Positions 60,130 through 64,000 of a DNA stretch of 64,000 nt are shown here, piece after piece. Below the pieces are notes generated by a model. It was given only the letters and a program-made list of their open reading frames with translations. It was not told the DNA's origin and did no database searches. Source of the stretch: Ailurus styani (Eukaryota > Chordata > Mammalia > Carnivora > Ailuridae); contig LNAC01000032.1 in assembly GCA_002007465.1 (NCBI GenBank), forward strand, positions 6,106,889 through 6,170,888, written 5' to 3'. A program made the translations under genes and the position numbers. Each line of letters begins with the position of its first letter. Positions within the stretch are counted from its first letter, which is position 1.

Positions 60130-61300
60130 TCTATTTTCAGCCCCGGCACGTAAAGATCTTAGAAGTCTTCACTCTCATCCTGGCAATGAAAACACTTTGG
60201 ACAAACTAAAAATTGGTAATTTCATTAAGATCCATCAGAAAATTGAGGTCAGAGAGCAAATGCCATTCCAAAATCCGGAAAAAGAGGTGTATCCAGAAAG
60301 TATGGCAACCAAAATTTGCTTACCTGGCTCAGAAGCATATAGAGCCATTAGGTTGAAGAAACATGGTAATTTTGAGATTGAGACTAGACTAGCATTAGAA
60401 TAAGATTGTAGTCTTAGAGGAACTCATGCTTTCATAGGCTTCCCCTCCAAGAATCCTACCAGGTGTTCACTGTAACAATCCAGGAAACTTCTTCCTGTAG
60501 CTCTGGCAGGGTGAGGGGAAAAGTAGCTATTCTGAAACACTCCCAAAGCCTGCTGTTTTGGGGGAAAAATTTTGCCTGAGCAAAATGTTGAAACGCTATC
60601 TCAGCTGGGTGAAAGGCATTCCTGTTGACTGCAGTCCTTCTTTCTTGTCTCACCTATGGGGAAGAAACTATAATTAACAGGGGACAGGCCTTTAAGGATA
60701 TAAATTAGGAATGCTATAGACAAGGAAGGCAAATGTCAAAAGAAAGTTATAAAATGGAGAAGGGTCAGGAATACTTGTGAAGGACACAGTTCAAGTCAAA
60801 GTCCCACTAAAAGATTAAAGTTTAATGAAAAGATTATAGAAGGTTTCCCCTTAAAACCTTACCACCACAGCAAAAGGGTTCTCCTATAATAATAATGATT
60901 ACAACTGAAAGAGCTCAGATTCTCTTGAAGGAATAATAAAGAAGTCTCTACGACAGGACAGAAGACAAAAACAAGGTCATTAGGAGAATTTGAAGCCTCT
61001 AGCACCTATAACTACAACACATGTTAAGCACAGTCCAGCTGCAAGATAGATGAATATAAATCTTGGCACTGAAGACCAATTTACTTTATTTCCTTTTACC
61101 CAAGATAATATGTACAGCTCTCAACAAAATATTATAAGGCATGCAAAAAGGCGAGTACACACAGTGGGAAAAGACAACACAGTCATCTGAACTAGACTCA
61201 GATATGTCACACATGTTGGAGTTATCCGAAAGGAAATAAAAACTAATCATGATCAATATATTAAGGGCATGTGATAGAGTTCTGATGACAACCCTCAGGC
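60130..61300 (+). mobile_element. Old L1M 5'-region-like sequence, sense
   Basis: CAACAAAATATTATAAGGCA, GCAAAAAGGCGAGTACACAC and GTTGGAGTTATCCGAAAGG weakly follow the 5'UTR/ORF1 junction of old L1M elements. The upstream part is uncertain. Confidence 0.4.
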
Positions 61301-61689
61301 TCACTGATTTAGTAGAAAGATTCCCAAGATGTGGAAAAATCTGTTATATTCATGATTAAGTTTATTACAGTGAAAGGATACAGATTAAAATCAGAAAATG
61401 AAATGATATGTGGGGCAAAGTCCAGGAGAAAACATACATGCTTCCTGGTATCCTCACCCAGGGAGTCACACAGGAAAACACTTACTTTTCCCAGAAATGA
61501 TATATGAGAACACATGATAAGTGTTATCAGTCAGGGAATCTCATGTGAGCCTTGATGTCTTGGTTTTTACTGGAGATCAGTCACACAAGAATGCAGCACC
61601 TACATAAGTTATCTCAGCTATTCAGATTCTAGATCCCCTCTTCCCCAAATAAACTACTACATGTATATATTAGAACAGCTACATTACAA

Positions 61690-62615
61690 AGAGCTAACAA
61701 TGCAAATTTGTGGCAAGAATGCAGAATGACAAAGACTTTTGTTCATGGTACAGCCATTTTGACAGACAGTTGGTCAATTTCTTCCAAAGCTAAGCATTGT
61801 CTTACCATGACCCAGCAATGGCACTCCTAGGTCGCTGCACAACTGATTTGAAAACTCATGCCAACATAAAAACCAGCACATAAATGTTTATAGCAGCTTT
61901 ATTCATAATCACCAAATACTGAAAGCAACCAAGATGTCCTTCCGTAGGAAAATGGGTAAACGAACTGTGAGACAGCCACACAATGGAATAACATTCAGTG
62001 ATAAAAAGGAATAAGTTATCAAGCCCCATTAAAAAATAGATAAATTTAAATGCATATTGCTAAGTGAAAGAAGTCAGTATGAAAGTGCCATATAGTTCCA
62101 TTTTTATGACATTCTAGAAAAGGTAAACCACGAAGTTGGTAAACAGATAAGGAATTGCCAGGGTTTTGTGGAAAGGGATATTTTTAGAGTGGGTAAGCCA
62201 TGATATGATACTGCATTGCTGGATACAAGACGTTCCACATTTGTCTAAACCTGTGATAATTTACAACCATAGCATGTATCTTAATGTATGAAAATTTATT
62301 AAAATCATTTGGGGGTGTCTGGGTGGCCCAGTCATTTAAGTGTCAGACTTTCAATCTCAACTCAGGTCTTGATATCAGGGTTATGAATTCAAGCCATGCA
62401 TTGGGTCCCACCTTGGGCATGGAGCCTACTTTAAAAAAGATCATTTACAAGGTTGGGAGGATTGTAGAATGGAATGCAGACTGTGACAAAGGAATTAAAC
62501 TATATTAAAAATATATTTTTAAATAACCTCATTTATGATGGCAAGGAAGAAAGTTCTGAGCTAAGCTACTTTGAAAATGACTGGATTTGTATGTTTAAAG
62601 TCAAGCCCAAAACTG
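61690..62615 (+). mobile_element. Old L1M (ORF2 end and 3'UTR), sense, split by a SINE
   Basis: ACCATGACCCAGCAATGGCA, ATGTTTATAGCAGCTTTATTC and CAACCAAGATGTCCTTCCGT are the ORF2 end. GAATGGAATGCAGACTGTGA, GGAAGAAAGTTCTGAGCTAAG are L1MC/D-like 3'UTR. Interrupted by the SINE at 62312. Confidence 0.75.
62312..62436 (+). mobile_element. Short SINEC subtype
   Basis: GGGGGTGTCTGGGTGGCCCA, CAGGGTTATGAATTCAAGCC and GGGCATGGAGCCTACTTTAA. Same short form as 39958. ATCATTT on both sides. Confidence 0.88.
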
Positions 62616-62624
62616 GCTTTGCAC

Positions 62625-62745
62625 TCAGCACAGAGTCTGCTTGTCTTCTCCCTCTGTTCCTAGCCACCCCCTGTCCCTGCTGGCATTCTCTCTTTCCCTC
62701 TCTCTATCTCTAAAATAAATAAATAAATAAAATCTTTTAAAAATT
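62625..62745 (+). mobile_element. SINEC 3' fragment
   Basis: CAGCACAGAGTCTGCTTGTC, then AAAATAAATAAATAAATAAA-ATC. Head missing. Confidence 0.82.
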
Positions 62746-62836
62746 GAGTATCAAAATATAACTGAGCAGATTATATCAAAGACTTGCACCTCTAAATTAT
62801 TACAGAAAAAAATTTACTGTTATCTGTTTTCTCAAT

Positions 62837-63052
62837 TTTTTAAGATTTTATTTATTTATTTGAAAGAGAGAGAGGGAGAGAACAAGTGGGGGGAGGGGCA
62901 GAGGGACAAGCAAACTCCCCACTGAGCAGAGACCTGATGTGGGATTCCTATGGGGTTCTGATGGGGTTCCATATGGGGCTGGATTCCCCACTGAAGATCA
63001 TGACCTGAGCTGAAGTCAGATGCTTAGCCAACTAGGCCACTCAGGTGCCCCA
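62837..63052 (-). mobile_element. SINEC with 10-bp duplication and internal repeat
   Basis: Minus-strand SINE flanked by TTTTCTCAAT (62827-62836, 63053-63062). The middle carries a local GATGGGGTTC/TATGGGGTTC duplication. Confidence 0.93.
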
Positions 63053-63285
63053 TTTTCTCAATAGTTTCTTTTATTTTTTCATTTATTTATCTTTTTATTT
63101 ATTTGTTTTTCTGTTCCCTACACAGTCTCCAACACTTTTCATGCACAGCCATTTTCAGAGTTCAGTGCCCAATGTTTCTCATTCAGATTTGTAGTAACCT
63201 GTCATCAGGTTACTCCTCACTCATCACAACCTCAAAATAAATTAAATTTACAAATATGATAAAAATGCTTGCATAAAAATGTTTA

Positions 63286-63511
63286 ATTCTTTTTTTAAAA
63301 AAATGTTTATTTATGTGTTTGTTTATTTATTTATTTATTTATTTATTTGAGAGAGAGAGCATGAGTGCACAAGGGCAGGCAGGGAGAGGCACAAGCAGAC
63401 TCCATACTGAGCACAGAGGCCGATGCTGGGCTCAATCTCATGACCCTGAGATCTCGACCTGAGCTGAAATCAAGAGTCAGAGGCTTAACTGACTGTACCA
63501 TCAGGTGCCCC
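63286..63511 (-). mobile_element. SINEC with 11-bp duplication
   Basis: Minus-strand SINE with an expanded (TTTA)n tail (about 63317-63348), flanked by AAAAATGTTTA (63275-63285, 63512-63522). Confidence 0.94.
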
Positions 63512-63522
63512 AAAAATGTTTA

Positions 63523-63911
63523 GTTTTGATCTACCAAATGTAGTGGTTCTCAATACTTCATTCATTTCGACAATAATTAAAGAATAAACTATAGCTTTTC
63601 ATCTTTTAACAATTTAATGCTCAGTGAGCTTGCTTCCTGGATCACATATTTAAAAATCTAATGATTTTATATGGTACGAAAGGGACACAAAGCTAATTGC
63701 CCAGTGGCCACATTAGCTATGAACATAACCCTTTGTTCTATAAAATGGCTAAATATTGTCCTTTTATGGAGAGGATTAAAAATAGTATATTATTTGTTGA
63801 GAATTACTGAGACAAATTATAGTGTTTGAGCAATATACAATTTCTTATATGTGCATATAAAATTATCAATGGGTTCCTATATATAGCCTTTTTCTTTTTT
63901 CTTTTTTTTTT
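63523..63911. other. Unassigned AT-rich sequence
   Basis: Nothing recognisable seen. Confidence 0.4.
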
Positions 63912-64000
63912 TTCTCAAATTATTTATTTATTTATTTGACACACAGAGAGAGATCACAAGTAGGCAGAGAGGCAGGCAGAGAGACAGGAGGAAGCAGGCT
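63912..64000 (-). mobile_element. SINEC cut by the window end
   Basis: TTATTTATTTATTTGACACA, GATCACAAGTAGGCAGAGAG, GGAGGAAGCAGGCT. Continues past the window. Confidence 0.92.

Noticed and set aside
60197..60403. 68-codon open frame (MDKLKIGNFIKIHQKIEVRE...)
   Set aside because: No recognised protein. It sits in sequence that resembles an old L1 5' region and fits chance openness.
1..64000. CRISPR arrays, tRNA/rRNA genes, CpG islands
   Set aside because: No regularly spaced repeats are seen. tRNA-like boxes occur only within SINEs. The only GC-rich block is the EWSR1 retrocopy.

Overview
The window looks like carnivore nuclear DNA, most likely from a mustelid-type genome. The evidence is about 30 copies of a tRNA-Lys-derived carnivore SINE (CAN-SINE/SINEC). 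They have the head 'GGGCGCCTGGGTGGCTCAG', the form 'GTGGGTTAAAGCCTCTGC' and an AATAAATAAAATCTTT tail. The head differs from the usual dog and cat versions. The family-level assignment is an inference from this SINE subtype. The DNA is AT-rich. I found no protein-coding gene, exon, RNA gene, CpG island or CRISPR array. It reads as an intergenic desert or the inside of a very long intron, built of transposable elements of several ages.

The one gene-derived object is at 24,164-26,727. It is a nearly full-length processed (retro)copy of EWSR1, the FET-family RNA-binding protein gene. It is intronless, has lost its frame, carries many stop codons, has a remnant A-rich tail, and is flanked by a 19-bp target-site duplication with one mismatch. 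A younger SINE later landed inside it, just before the RNA-recognition-motif region, and made its own 13-bp duplication.

Layout. 1-13 kb: SINEs, an MLT1-type LTR pair, and a nested pair of L1 insertions (2.25-3.92 kb). That pair is overlain by a one-base N with duplicated flanks that looks like an assembly scar. 13-19 kb: ERV-type LTR remnants and an unexplained inverted repeat with arms of about 310-340 bp (15,995-16,335 and 17,615-17,922). 19.5-21.9 kb: an antisense L1 inside an ancient MIR, with a SINE inside the L1. 24-27 kb: the EWSR1 retrocopy. 27-35 kb: sparse old repeats and one L1 3' end. 35-52 kb: mostly old L2 and L1M sequence broken by SINEs. 52-64 kb: SINEs with clear duplications, L1M and MIR/L2 remnants.

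No genes here work together; the biology visible is retrotransposition. Many insertions can be ordered by nesting. The ages run from L2/MIR (oldest), through MLT1 and L1M, then carnivore L1 and the EWSR1 retrocopy, to the mustelid-type SINEs. All repeat boundaries and family names come from reading by eye and are approximate.
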